From Micromonospora_H sonneratiae (lineage in GTDB: Bacteria > Actinomycetota > Actinomycetes > Mycobacteriales > Micromonosporaceae), in assembly GCF_042679305.1 (NCBI RefSeq), contig NZ_JBHTMP010000011.1:62001-126000 (forward strand): a DNA stretch of 64,000 bases. Reading direction: 5' to 3'. The position numbers were made by a program, and so were the translations under genes. Below the pieces are notes generated by a model. It had not been told where the DNA came from, did not search any database, and worked only from the letters and a program-made list of their open reading frames with translations. Position 1 is the first letter of the stretch. Each line of letters begins with the position of its first letter. Of this stretch, positions 9,435 to 20,100 are shown in pieces.

Positions 9435-10838
9435 ATGCTGCTGCCCAGGTGCTTGGCACTTACCACGATAGTGCTGTTGCTCACCGTCCTGGTCGGCGGT
9501 GCGCCGACGGTCGCAGCAGCGGCCGCGAGCGGCGGCGAGGTTGCCTTCGCTGGCCATGGTGGAGCATTGCTGCACGGTACGGTGCTTAGCCCAGCCGGTC
9601 CGGCGCCTGCGGGTGGGTTCCCGGCGGTGGTGCTGGTACACGAGTCCGGGCCAGGGCCGCGCGAGCAAGTCCGCCCCTTGGCAAACATGCTGACTGACCT
9701 CGGTATCGTGACGCTGATCTACGATAAGCGTGTTGACGCGTACCAGTACGGCGACCAGACGCATTCGGTACTCGCCAGCGACGCCATTGCCGGAGTGCAG
9801 CTGCTGCGCAAGCATGCCGGCGTGGACCCCGGGCGGGTCGGGCTGTTCGGGGTGAGCGAGGGCGGCTGGGTGGCACCGCTGGCCGCCTCGCGCTCCAACG
9901 CCGTTGCCTTCCTAATCACCGTGGCGGCCAGCGGCGTTTCGCCGGCTCGGCAGGAGCAGTGGCATCGTGCGAACCAGCTCGACCACGCCGGCATACGCGG
10001 CTCACTGGCCCGTGTGTACTCAGAGACCTTCTGGCGGCAGCTCGTCGCCGCCGACGCGCTACCGGCCGCCCGCTATGATCCGGTACCCGTGTTGGAGCGG
10101 GTCCTGGTGCCGGTTCTGGCGCTGTGGGGCGAGTACGACCGGCGGACCCCGCCAGCGGAGAGCCTGACGATTTTCCGCGAGGCGTTCGAGCGCACCGGTC
10201 ACAAGCACTACACGCTGCGGGTACTGCCGGGTGCGGATCATGTGCTGCGCCAGACGCCCGACCGTGGCTACACCCGCGGCGCGAAGTGGGTGCCGGGCTA
10301 CCCAAACCTGGTGCGCGACTGGCTTGACGGGCTGCGTACACCCGACCCGGTGGCTGTCGCCGATGCGCCTCCGATGCAGGATCGGGTCACGATCGATATC
10401 AGGCCTCTGGGCTGGTACGAGAGCATCTGGGTCCAAATATCTGCGGCATTACTGGCCCTCGCCGGGTTCGGCTATTACCTGCTGGTCGGGCTGGGCCGCC
10501 GGCTAAATCGGCGGCCCAGCCCGATGCCGCCACCTCCCGCGCGTTGGCTGGCCAGCGCCGGCACGCTCGGCTCGATCGGCGTGATCGCCTACTTCGCCTT
10601 CCTGACCGCCACCGTCTCCCACCGCCTGGGTCCAGTGCTGGCCGGTCGACCGATACCGTGGCTGCTGTTGCAGGCGCTCGCAATGGTGACGGTTGCCAGT
10701 TTGTTGCTCACCGTTTACTCCACCCTACGGCGAGCGGAGCGCCCTGTATCGGGGGAACGTGTCCGCCTCGCGGTGCTTCTTGGTGGAGCTGGGGTGTTTG
10801 TGTCGTGGGCGGCGTACTGGGGCCTGCTCCTGCCGTAG
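9435..10838 (+). CDS. Exported alpha/beta hydrolase with C-terminal membrane segments
   Basis: A 467-residue protein. It begins with a signal peptide or anchor (hydrophobic residues 8-30, ending AAAAA). The hydrolase fold has an HG-type oxyanion region (VLVHESGPG, near 65-74), the nucleophile elbow GVSEGG with Ser141, an acidic candidate in LWGEYD (near 236) and a His in PGADH (near 273). It resembles dienelactone-hydrolase or prolyl-oligopeptidase-like esterases. The C-terminal 130 residues add three or four predicted membrane helices (near 337-355, 380-400, 415-437, 446-466), which is unusual for a plain esterase and suggests a membrane-tethered enzyme facing outside. Substrate unknown. It stands alone between IS remnants. 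Confidence 0.8.
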   Translation: MLLPRCLALTTIVLLLTVLVGGAPTVAAAAASGGEVAFAGHGGALLHGTVLSPAGPAPAGGFPAVVLVHESGPGPREQVRPLANMLTDLGIVTLIYDKRVDAYQYGDQTHSVLASDAIAGVQLLRKHAGVDPGRVGLFGVSEGGWVAPLAASRSNAVAFLITVAASGVSPARQEQWHRANQLDHAGIRGSLARVYSETFWRQLVAADALPAARYDPVPVLERVLVPVLALWGEYDRRTPPAESLTIFREAFERTGHKHYTLRVLPGADHVLRQTPDRGYTRGAKWVPGYPNLVRDWLDGLRTPDPVAVADAPPMQDRVTIDIRPLGWYESIWVQISAALLALAGFGYYLLVGLGRRLNRRPSPMPPPPARWLASAGTLGSIGVIAYFAFLTATVSHRLGPVLAGRPIPWLLLQALAMVTVASLLLTVYSTLRRAERPVSGERVRLAVLLGGAGVFVSWAAYWGLLLP

Positions 10839-10904
10839 CATCACACGGTCGTCTCGGTGCGGGTACTGGAGTGATGTTCCCGGGTCTGGTGGAGTCGTGA
10901 GGCT

Positions 10905-11460
10905 GGTTTCATGCTACGGACAGGGACCTGGGTTGGACTCTTTCGTACTCGACTGGGCTGAGCACGCCCAGCGAGCTGTGGCGGCGTTGCCGGTTGCGAG
11001 AAAATTCCAGGTACTCGAGGATCACGTCGGCTAGCTCGATGCGCGGGTGTGCCAGCGATTTCGGTTGAAGAGTTGGTCTGCATGCGGCCCCAAAACGACT
11101 CCCTCATGCCGTTGTCGTAGCAGCCGCGGATCGAGCCTATCGACGGCGCGAGTCCGACGCCGTGGACTCGGCGGATAAACACCCGCGAAATGTCCTTTTT
11201 GCGCTCCATAGCCGAAAAGGATGATCGTTTCTCTCGCGGGTTGGCGGTTGCTGATGGCCCTGCTCAAGGCATTGGTGACCAGGTTGGCGGTCTGCGTGGC
11301 GCAACGGACCAGCCGATAACCTGCGGGAGTAGTTGTCCAGCACGACGGCGCAGTAGACCTTGCCCTCACGGGTCGGGTGTTCGGTAATGGCGGAGAGCCG
11401 GCTCGGCTCGGTGCCGGTGGAATCACGGTTGACCAGGTCGCTCGCGGTCGGTGTCTGGTG
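10905..11460 (-). mobile_element. IS3-family OrfB remnant
   Basis: Several minus-strand frames together give the integrase core of an IS3-type OrfB: ITEHPTREGKVYCAVVLDNYSRR, then QPARETII, then GSIRGCYDNGMRESFWGRMQ, and the terminal segment with NRQRRHSSLG-like residues. At least three frameshifts separate these pieces. The N-terminus is cut off near 11460 by a fragment of a different transposase on the opposite strand. It has no coding capacity. Confidence 0.75.
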
Positions 11461-11466
11461 CTTGAA

Positions 11467-11763
11467 ATGCGCAGCGGCGTACGAATGCCACGCATGAACG
11501 CCATCATGGAACGCTGGGTCCGCACCTGCCATTGCGAACTGCTGGATCGCACTCTGATCTGGAACCAGCGGCATCTGCTACACACGCTGCACGAGTTTGA
11601 GGTCTCCTACAACGCACATCGGCCGCACCAGGGCCTTACGAACACCCGGCCACCCGCCCCACTGCCCGAACCGATCACCGACCCAGACCAGCTCGACCGT
11701 CTGAACATCCACCGACGCGACCGCCTCGGCGGCATCCTGCACGAGTACGAACATGCCACTTGA
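11467..11763 (+). mobile_element. Integrase-core transposase C-terminal fragment (copy 1)
   Basis: A plus-strand frame ending at TGA 11761-11763 that encodes the C-terminal end of an integrase-core (rve) transposase: RMPRMNAIMERWVRTC, DRTLIWNQRHL, NAHRPHQGL, then EPITDPDQLDRL and DRLGGILHEYEHAT. Two relatives with the same ending lie at 12640-13363 (+) and 41450-41836 (-). The N-terminus is missing. Confidence 0.7.
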
Positions 11764-12173
11764 CCTGCCCGTACGTAATTTTCGGCAGGTACAACCATGC
11801 CAATGCCCGCAGCTGAGCGACCGTCTGCGAGCTCGGCGACCGTGAAACTCGCCATCGCAACGAAGGCGCTCGCCCAGCTACCTGTCGAGAACACCCAGTT
11901 CCGTGCCGACAACGCGCGACTACTCGGTGAACTCATGACCCTGCGCTGCACATCGGTACCGAACAGACCCGACCACTCGAAGAAGCCGGCCCAATGATGC
12001 CGATCAACCGTGGTGTTTGATCATTCAGTGATCGAATGGAATTCGGTGCGGGATACGCGAGGCGACTCTGGCGTCGTCGTCGGGAAGCTGCTCGACCGGC
12101 TCAGACGCCAGCCTGACATGGCCCTTTGGGAAGAACTCGACGGCCGACTACAGAGGTTGAAAGGCTGAGGTCT
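11764..12173. other. Non-coding gap between IS remnants
   Basis: There is no convincing gene. The stretch 11797-11997 has a short helix-prone open frame (AIATKALAQLPVENTQFRADNARLL) that could be an OrfA-like coiled-coil remnant. A short open frame ends at 12168 (MALWEELDGRLQRLKG). Neither has a visible ribosome-binding site or a recognisable family. Confidence 0.4.
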
Positions 12174-12650
12174 TCACGGCCAGCCGGTTTCGGGTTCGAG
12201 GGTCATGCCGGTCTGGGCGAGGAAGCCGGCGATGAGGTCGGGTTCCCGTTGGATGTGTCGTAGCCGCTGCTTCACCACCTGGGCGAGGTGGTCGACACCA
12301 CGGACAGCGAGGTTGCCCAGGCCGCGTTTCAGGTGCGCCCAGGCACCCTCGGTCGGATTCAGATCAGGGGCGTACGCCGGTAGCCGGACCACGGTCAGCC
12401 AGTCCCGGGCAGCGATCAACGTGCGCATCGCCGCGCTGACGTGGGTGTTCAAGTTGTCCCAGACCACGATGATCGGGGCCTGTAGCCGGTGGTGGACCTG
12501 GTCGAGCAGGGCCGCGGGGGCGGTCTCGGAAAAGCTACTACGCTCGCCCTTACGGCCCCGGTGGGTGATAGCGCGCCACACGAACCTGCCCCGCCGGCCG
12601 GGCTTGAGACAGACCAGGCCAGCGATCGACGCTGTCGGCGTCGATCCCAT
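12174..12650 (-). mobile_element. IS630-family transposase C-terminal fragment
   Basis: The minus-strand frame holds the DDE_3-type catalytic end of an IS630 transposase: PIIVVWDNLNTH (second Asp), LPAYAPDLNPTEGAWAHLKR (catalytic Glu) and a C-terminal helical tail. The N-terminal HTH and the first Asp region are missing. The frame is cut near 12650, where an integrase-core remnant on the other strand starts. It is inactive. Confidence 0.8.
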
Positions 12651-13363
12651 TGGGGGTATCGCCGGATCCACGGTGAACTGCGCATGCTGGTGTAAAGGTA
12701 GCGGCCTCCACCGTCTGGGAAATCCTCCAGCAGGCCGGCATCGACCCGGCGCCTCAACACAACAGCACCACCTCGACAACGTTCCTCCGCTCCCAGGCAC
12801 ACGCCAATCAGCGCCACCGACTTCTTCGAAACCACCACACTGACCGACACCAGACTGCACGTCCCTGATTGTCATCGAACACGCCACCCGCCGGGTCCGC
12901 ATCTCGGCGCCACCGCACCCGACCGCCGCCTGCATCACCCAGGCCGCCCGAAACCTCGTGATAGACCTCGAAGACGCCGGTAATGCGATGGAGCACCTGA
13001 TCCGGGATCGAGACGGCAAATACCCGGCCCGGTTCGACACGATCCTCACCAACGCCGAGATCACAGCCGTGCACAACGGGATACGGATGCCACGCATAAA
13101 CTCGATCATGGAACGGTGGATCCAGCCCGCCGCCATGAGCTACTCGACCGAACACTGATCTGGAACCACGCCCACCTGCTACACGCCCCACGCAAGTACA
13201 ACACCACCACAACCAGCACCGTCCCCACCGCAGCATCGCGAACGCCCGACCCCTACATCCGCTCCCCGAACCGATCACCGACCCCGCAACGCTGACACGC
13301 CTGCACGCCCACCGGCGCGACCGACTCGGCGGACTCCTACACGAATACGAGAACGCCGCCTGA
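12640..13363 (+). mobile_element. Integrase-core transposase remnant (copy 2)
   Basis: A decayed gene on the plus strand. It begins with WGYRRIHGELRML, typical of the region ahead of an rve domain. Frame changes then lead through TVWEILQQAGIDPAP, LIRDRDGKYPARFD (catalytic Asp region), GIRMPRINSIMERWIQ (catalytic Glu) and finally DRLGGLLHEYENAA ending at 13363. Several frameshifts and small deletions are needed to connect these. It has the same family ending as the fragments at 11467-11763 and 41450-41836. The sequence after the stop (GGACGGCATTTTCGGCAC, near 13370-13388) is shared with the copy at 41.4 kb and probably marks the element end. Confidence 0.75.
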
Positions 13364-13467
13364 CCAGCACGGACGGCATTTTCGGCACGCGCAGGACTGC
13401 AAAAGCGGACTACTCCCTCGCCTCTTGCCGCCACGACCTCGCATCCACTTGAGGTGTGGTCACGGCA

Positions 13468-14091
13468 CTAATCCGACGCAGGAAAGGCGGAGTCCAGCCA
13501 GTCGGCCAGCACGCCAAGTTCGACGTCACCGTCGGCCTGGCGCTTGCGGAAGAACGCCAAAAGCTGGGTGCGATCGGTGGCGGGCATGTCCTCGACGACG
13601 CAGAGCAATTGGGCGATCTGAGCGTTTTTGCCAGAAATGCCTGCCCCGGGCAGCTGCCCGCCCGATCGCAGGCGCTGGCGAAGGTTGTCGCGGGACAGCA
13701 GCGGCAGCCAGTGATGGGAAAGTTCTACGCGCAGCGCCGACAGCAGTGTGTGCAGCACCTGATCGAGGTCGCCACGCGTCAACTGCCAGCACGGGCCGAA
13801 GGTGGGCGGATCCAGCCGGTCCCAGAGCAGCTGCGCGGCGGCGTCGGGCGGCAGCCCCCGCGCTTGAGCGAGGGTGATGCCGTCTATCCAGGCGGCCCAG
13901 GCGACGGGGCAGAGCGCGATGTTGACGAAGAAGAGGGTGGTATCCCCGTGGCCGTCGGGAAACTCCTGCAGATGCACCACCAGCCGGTCGCCGCGGTCGC
14001 CGGGGATGACAACGGCGTGGGGATAAGGCCTCGCGGCCAGGTCCGCCATCTCGGTGGCGAGCCTGGCCGCGAGAGTGTCGAGCACGATCAT
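13468..14091 (-). CDS. Candidate immunity protein for the RHS toxin
   Basis: A 207-residue protein starting at ATG 14091, only 14 nt after the stop of the giant RHS gene and on the same strand. It is soluble, mixed alpha/beta by composition, Trp- and Leu-rich (DTTLFFVNIALCPVAWAAW), with no signal peptide. I do not recognise the family. In polymorphic toxin loci the small cytoplasmic gene directly downstream of the RHS C-terminal toxin is normally the specific antitoxin, and that is the reason for the call. A frame upstream of 14091 is open but overlaps the RHS coding sequence, so ATG 14091 is preferred. It is the last gene of the operon. Confidence 0.6.
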   Translation of the reverse strand: MIVLDTLAARLATEMADLAARPYPHAVVIPGDRGDRLVVHLQEFPDGHGDTTLFFVNIALCPVAWAAWIDGITLAQARGLPPDAAAQLLWDRLDPPTFGPCWQLTRGDLDQVLHTLLSALRVELSHHWLPLLSRDNLRQRLRSGGQLPGAGISGKNAQIAQLLCVVEDMPATDRTQLLAFFRKRQADGDVELGVLADWLDSAFPASD

Positions 14092-14105
14092 GCCGACATA
14101 CTGCC

Positions 14106-17100
14106 CTATGCCGCTGCCAGCCTGGCGCCACCCACCACGATCGCCGGGATGGCGATCTCGGGCGCGAGCGCGACGGCGACGCCGAGCACAAGGAATCCGA
14201 AGAACATCAGTTCCATCGGGATGCAGCCGATCCCGCCGCCGCACGCGGGCAGCGGCGTGCCGTAAGGGCCCCAAGGGTTGGGCGTGGGCTGCGGCACCAC
14301 CGGTGTGGTCGCCGGCATCGGCGCCTGCTTGCCGATCGGCACCGGTGTCGGTACGGGTGTCGGTACGGGTGTCGGTACGGGTGTCGGTGCGGGTGTCGGT
14401 GCGGGTGTCGGTTTGGGCGGGGTGTAGCGGTGGTAGAGCAGCGTTCCCGGTGATGGTCCGTCGAAGGCCATGACCATCTGGTTGTTGGGGGCACCAGGAA
14501 CGAAGCCGACCGCGACGCCGCCCATCGGGAAGCCCGGCTCCACGAGCTTTCCGGTCTTACTGGCGATGTGCTGGGCGTAGTGGTCGATGGTCTCCTGGGC
14601 TAGCGTGTCGCCCTGCCCGACAGCTTTGACCTCCCAGACAAAGATGGTCGTGTCGGTCTCGTAGATGATGTCAGCTTGGCCATTGTTTCCGGAGTTCTTG
14701 TTCTTGAAGGAACCGCCTGGAATGTGGTAGCGGATCCGCACCTTGGTGGGATCGCCGCCACGCCTGATCACCTCAGATTGAATCTTGTAGTAGCAAGCCA
14801 GCTGGGCCGTGTCGTGCTCCAGCGTGTACCAGGGCCGCCCGCTGCCGGGACTCTTCAGACTCTTCAGACTCCATGTGCCTTGCGGGTCAGTGAAGGCTAG
14901 CGGATTGCTCTTGCCGTAGACGTACCCGTTCCACGTCTGGGGGTCCTCGGCGTCGAACACCGGGTCAATCGACACAAAGCGGCCCAGGGTCGGGTCGTAC
15001 TCGCGCGCGCCGAGGTGGACCAGGTTGGTCGCGTCGGTTACGCCGCCAAGGAAGCCTCGCTGGTCCGGCCACGCCGCCGGGGCCGCCCCGCGCACCTTGC
15101 CGTACGGCGAGGTGCGCCGCCAGGTAATGGCACCGGTTTCGGCGTTGATCGAGCACATCGCCGTGCCGTGCGGGTCGGCTGGCTGGAACGCCACCCCCGA
15201 GCTGTTACGAGATGCGATCGTCTTTCCGGCGTACGAGTAGTACCGGGTTGCGGTCACCGCGCGGGTGGTCAGGTCGAGCCGGATCTCCATCGCGCCCAGG
15301 TAGAGCGTGGTGGCGTTCTGCTCCTTGCGCACCAGGCGGTTGCCATCAGCGTCGTAGACATAGGTGGATGTAGTCTGGCCGCCCGTCTGCACCGTCGACA
15401 GCTTGCCCTCAATGTCCCAGCCCAGTGTCTGCTGGTTATCGGCGGGCCCCCGGCTGACAGTGTTGCCCACCGCGTCGTAGGTGTAGGTGTGCTGCTTCTC
15501 GACGCCGTCGGCGGTCTCGGTGATCGAGCGCAGCGTGTGGGGCTGAGCCTGCCCCGCCTGTGGGTAGTGGTAGACCCGCGTGGTTTCCGGACCACCCGTC
15601 GTCGAGTAAATCGTCTCGGTCTCGCGCTCGCCGGAGGCCCGGAAGGTGAACTTCTCGTGGTATGCCGCAGGCCCGCCGACACCGCTGGTGGTCACATCGC
15701 CGCCGGCACACGGGTCCTCCTGCGTGCTCTCGGTGCTCCACGCCTCAGTCAGGCGGCGCATCCCGTCGTAGGTGAAGCACTGGATGTCGCGCGGCGAGCC
15801 GGCCGGGGTGTCAGCGAGAGACAGAATGTTGCCTGCGGCGTCGTACTTGTAACGGGCATCCATGTCGGCGACCGAGACGTGCTGGCGGTCGATTCGCGAG
15901 CTGACGAGGCGACCGGTGCCGCGCTCGTAGCTGAACGTCTGCCATACCGTCTTGCCCTCAACGCCGGTCGACAGGGCAAGCTGGAGGACTTGGCCGGTGT
16001 CGGAGTATTTGGTGTCGGTGACGTAGCTGGTGTTGCCGGTCAGTGTCAGCGGTCGCTGCACGGCGTCGTAGCCGATGACGATGCTCTCAGCTGGCAGCCC
16101 GCCGACTGCGGGCATGCCGACGCCCTGCACCGTACCGTCGATGTTGTAGGACTGGCTGAAGTCGTAGGTTTTGGCCAGCTCGGCCCCGGCATCCGATGGG
16201 ATGATGTAGCTCGTCTTCAGCACTCGGTACTGGCCGTCACGCTGTGGAAAGGTCACGTAGTAGGTCTTGTCGCCGACGATGCGGCCAGTTCCGGCCAGGT
16301 GGCCTTTGTAGTAGCTGTCGTAGGTCCACGTCGCGAGCTTCGTGCCGGTCAACGGCGCGCCCTGCCACGACTCCGTCTTACGGTTGAGCTTGTCGTAGAC
16401 GTAGGACACGGTGCCGCGCGTGTCGGTGCGCGACGTCTGGTTGCCGTTGTTGTCATAGCCGAAGGTGACCGTGCCAGCGTCGGGGTCCTCGATGGTTTTC
16501 TGGCGGCCGTCCTGTCCGTATGTGTAGCGCCACCGGACACCGTCGGGGCCGGTCAGCTCGTGGAGCTTGCCTTCGGGGTCGTAGCGGTACCGGGTGATGT
16601 ATGCGTCGCCGGCGGGTTCGTCGCCGTGGTATTCGTACAGTGCCGTGCGGTGGCCGCGGGCGTCGGTCAGGGTCATCGTGGCAATGCCGCCCTGCGGCGG
16701 GTCAACGATGGTGCGGTCACCGCCGTAAGTGGTGGTGGTGCGCCACTTCTCGTCGCCGGCCACCGCGGTGATCTCGACGATAACCTTATCCGCACCGTTG
16801 TAGATGTACTTCCTCTGCCCGTTGACCGAGCCTTCCGGCACGACGATGACCAGGTCGCCGGGAGTGCCGGTGGCGAGGTATGGCTCGTTCTCGACGGCCT
16901 TCTGGCCGGTCGGGGTATAGAGGGTGTCGGCCAGCAGCCACCCCCCGCCTGGTCCTTCGACCTGCTTCTGGCGGCTGCGCAGGAAGCCGTCGAACAGTTC
17001 GTAGCTGGCGCGGTAGGTGCCGTCGTTGCGAATGTTCTCGACCTTGGTGACGGCCGGTTTGGTGGTGCTGGTTATGTAGCTGTACTTGGTGTCCGGCGCA

Positions 17101-20100
17101 TACTCGAGGTTCTTGGGACGGGCCGGCGACCAAACCTTGACCAGCCGGCCGAGGGAGTCGTATTCCATGTCCGAGCGCAGCAGGTTGGCATCGGTGACCG
17201 ACGTCTCGACGCCGTAGGCGGGCGAATACTCGGTAGTGACCGCGTGGTTCAACGCGTTGGTGCTCTTCTTACGGACGGTCAACCCGTCGACCTCGGTGTA
17301 GAGCGTCGTGCTGAAGTTGCCTCGGCTGTCGGTGACCTTGGTTTCGCGGCCGAAGCCGTCCACGACGGTCTCCACTGACCGGTAGGTGGTGTTGGTGGCG
17401 TCGGCTGACTCCATCTTCTCCTGACGGGTGGCCACGCCCTTGGTGGGCACCATCCCGAACGCCAAGCCGTCGTAGGAGATCCGCTCGCTTTCCAGCAGCT
17501 GGGTGGCGCGGTTGGGGTTGGTCGCTGCGCAGGAGACGGAAAACTTCTCGACCGTCTTGCGGAAGCTGTAGAGGTGGGCGGTCGCGTTGTCGATGTAGGT
17601 GATGCGGGTGCAGCGGTCGTCGTTCGGGTCGGTCAAGTCGCCCACGTCGTCGGACTGGGTTGGGCGTCCCCACGTCGTGTCGTACGACGTGGTGATCTTG
17701 TTTTCGCGCCACACAGAGTTGCCCTGTGCATCCGGCGCCAGCGCGGCCATGGCTCGGGTTGTCTCGGGCTTGACCATGGACGCGCGTCGTGTGCCCCACG
17801 ACTCGGTTTGGATATGGGTGTGCCAGAGCTTGGGCACGACGATCTTCTTGGAGATGGCGTCGGCATCGTCGTAGGTGATGACCTCCAACTCCTGGCCTGC
17901 CAGCTCATCACTGTCGGTGTACATCGCGCCGGTGGAGTCGCTGACCTTGACCGTACGGCTGTCGCCGTCGGCGTCCATGTCGCCGTTCAGCCCGCGAAAG
18001 AACTTGTGCACGACCTTGGTGGTCAGGGTCTGCATGTCACCGGAGCGGACCGTCACCACGGGGTAGCCGCGCCACTCGGACCAGGTCCGGTACTTGTCCT
18101 TGGTGATGCCGTCGGACGGGCTCCGGCGCCAGCCGGCACCGTCGACCGGGTCTTGGTCGCCGGTGCCGGCGCTGTATTCATACTGCGTCACGCCGGGCGG
18201 GGCACCGCCGGTGCGGTCCAGTTGGATCACCTGGTGGACGAGGTACTTGTGAAACCAGTCGGTGGTCGGGTTCTCCGGGTCGAAGGGATGCCACTTCACT
18301 GGGAAGCAGCGCTTGGTGCTGTTGCCCTCGTTGGGCAGGGCACCGGCCGTGCACTCCGGGGCGGTGTAGTTGATCTGGATCTCGCCGCCGCTGTCCGTGT
18401 ACACGGTGCTGAGCCGGTAGCGGTTGAGCGGCGCGAGGTTGTCGGTCGGGCTGTCGACGCGGTTAGCCATCTGGGCGCCGACCAGCTTCGTCGGGGGTAG
18501 GTCGATGCGCTCGCCGTGTAACCCAGCGTGGCCGATCTCGTCCAGCCACAGCGTCTTCGAGCCGTCGCCGTTGTCCGTGAAGGAGTGCTTGAGCGACCAC
18601 GTCTCTACTGGCGTCCAGCCGCTGCCGGCACGGATCTCGGTGGTGATGGCGGTCAGCCGCTTACGCGTCCAGAACGTCTCGCTAGCCTGCGTGATCTTGC
18701 AGTGCGTGCCGGCCACGCAGTTGCGGTCGAATGGCGTGTCCGGCCAGTGCGCCGCGTTCGCGTCGGTCAGCTGCGCTTCCGCGCAGGTGATGGCGCCGCT
18801 GGCAATGCACCGCTCCGCGGTGTCGAACCGGACCCGCGCCGGAGCGTTGGTCGTATAGACCGCGCCATCGGTCTGGCCGTAGTCGACCCGCTTTAGGTAG
18901 CCGCCGCGCACGTACTGCTTGCCGTCGACGTCGGTCTTGGCCGCCTGGGCGTAGTGGTTGAGCTCCTTGCCATAGAAGTAGGAGATCACGTTGCCCAGCG
19001 GATCCTTGACGTAGTCGAGATTCCATCGCCAGCCCTGGCTACAGAAGGAGTCGATCCATCCCGACGACTGGTGGCACGGCTCGTTGTCGTCGTCACCGGA
19101 CACCGGTGCTGTCCAGGCCGAGTTGGTCTCCTCCTTATTCGCGCTCCAGCCCGGCAGCCTGTTCAGACCGAAGTAGTAGCGGGTGCCGTTGGGGACCGTC
19201 GCCACCCAGTACTCGCCGTCGTTGTCACCGTTGACCGCGCCGGTGTAGCGGCGCACTTCGGTGCCGTCGTCGATGGACATCTTCCACAGGTCGTCGTTGA
19301 CCTTAACCAGCTCGCCGCCCGTCCCCGACAGCATGATCGAGGCATTGGCGAAGGCCCAGCACTGGTCGCCGTAGCCGGTGTGGCCGTCGTCGGCGCACGG
19401 CTTATAGCGGCGCTCGATATAGCCCGGCTCGTAGGTGAACCCCTCACCGATCCAGGAGCCCTGGTTGTTCGTGGCCGCGGTGCGGCCGTCAACGCTCTGC
19501 GAGTTGTACGCCAGTGCAACCTGCGGGCCGAACCCGCCCGGTGTGGGGGGAATTCGGATCGGGTAGGTCCACGCCATCGCCCCCGACGCCAGCGACACGT
19601 CCCACTTCGAGGACGGCGCGAACTTGGTGGCCTCGTAGCTGCCCTGCGAGGACTTGTCGCCGGCCTCCAGCGCCAGTACCGTAGCCGCCGGACCGGCCGC
19701 CTCGACGGTGGCCGAGACCGTACGGGCCTGGGTGTCGTTCTGGACGTCGCCGACCAGCGTGCTGGTGCGGCACTCCGCCTTCTCCGGGGTAGTCAACGCA
19801 CAGGCCGGCAGCCGGACCAGCCGCAGGCGGGCACCGTAGTCACCGCCGAAGGCGTCGACAAATCCGCCGTATCCCAACTCGAGTCGCAGCGGCCCAGCCG
19901 CAGCGACGCCGTCGGCGCGAGTCAGCGCCACGACCGGGCCGGTGGCACCCGTGCGGCCGGAGGCGGCTCGGTCCAGCACCTTCATCCGCACCCTGGCCAG
20001 CGGCACGCGGGCTGGCCGGGCATCGGTTTCGGCGGCGACCGCGTCCACGGCTCTGGCGCTGACCGACAGGCCACCGACCGTCGCCGAGACTCGGGTGTGC

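Noticed and set aside
14340..14416. Short tandem repeats as a possible CRISPR array
   Set aside because: Units are 12 bp, directly adjacent with no spacers, and encode a (TPVP)n linker in frame. No cas genes and no CRISPR-like array were seen in the window.
15015..17378. A 787-codon open frame on the + strand opposite the RHS gene
   Set aside because: It is a high-GC shadow: its residues are Gly/Val/Arg-rich low-complexity sequence, and the opposite strand holds RHS repeats and a clear core motif.
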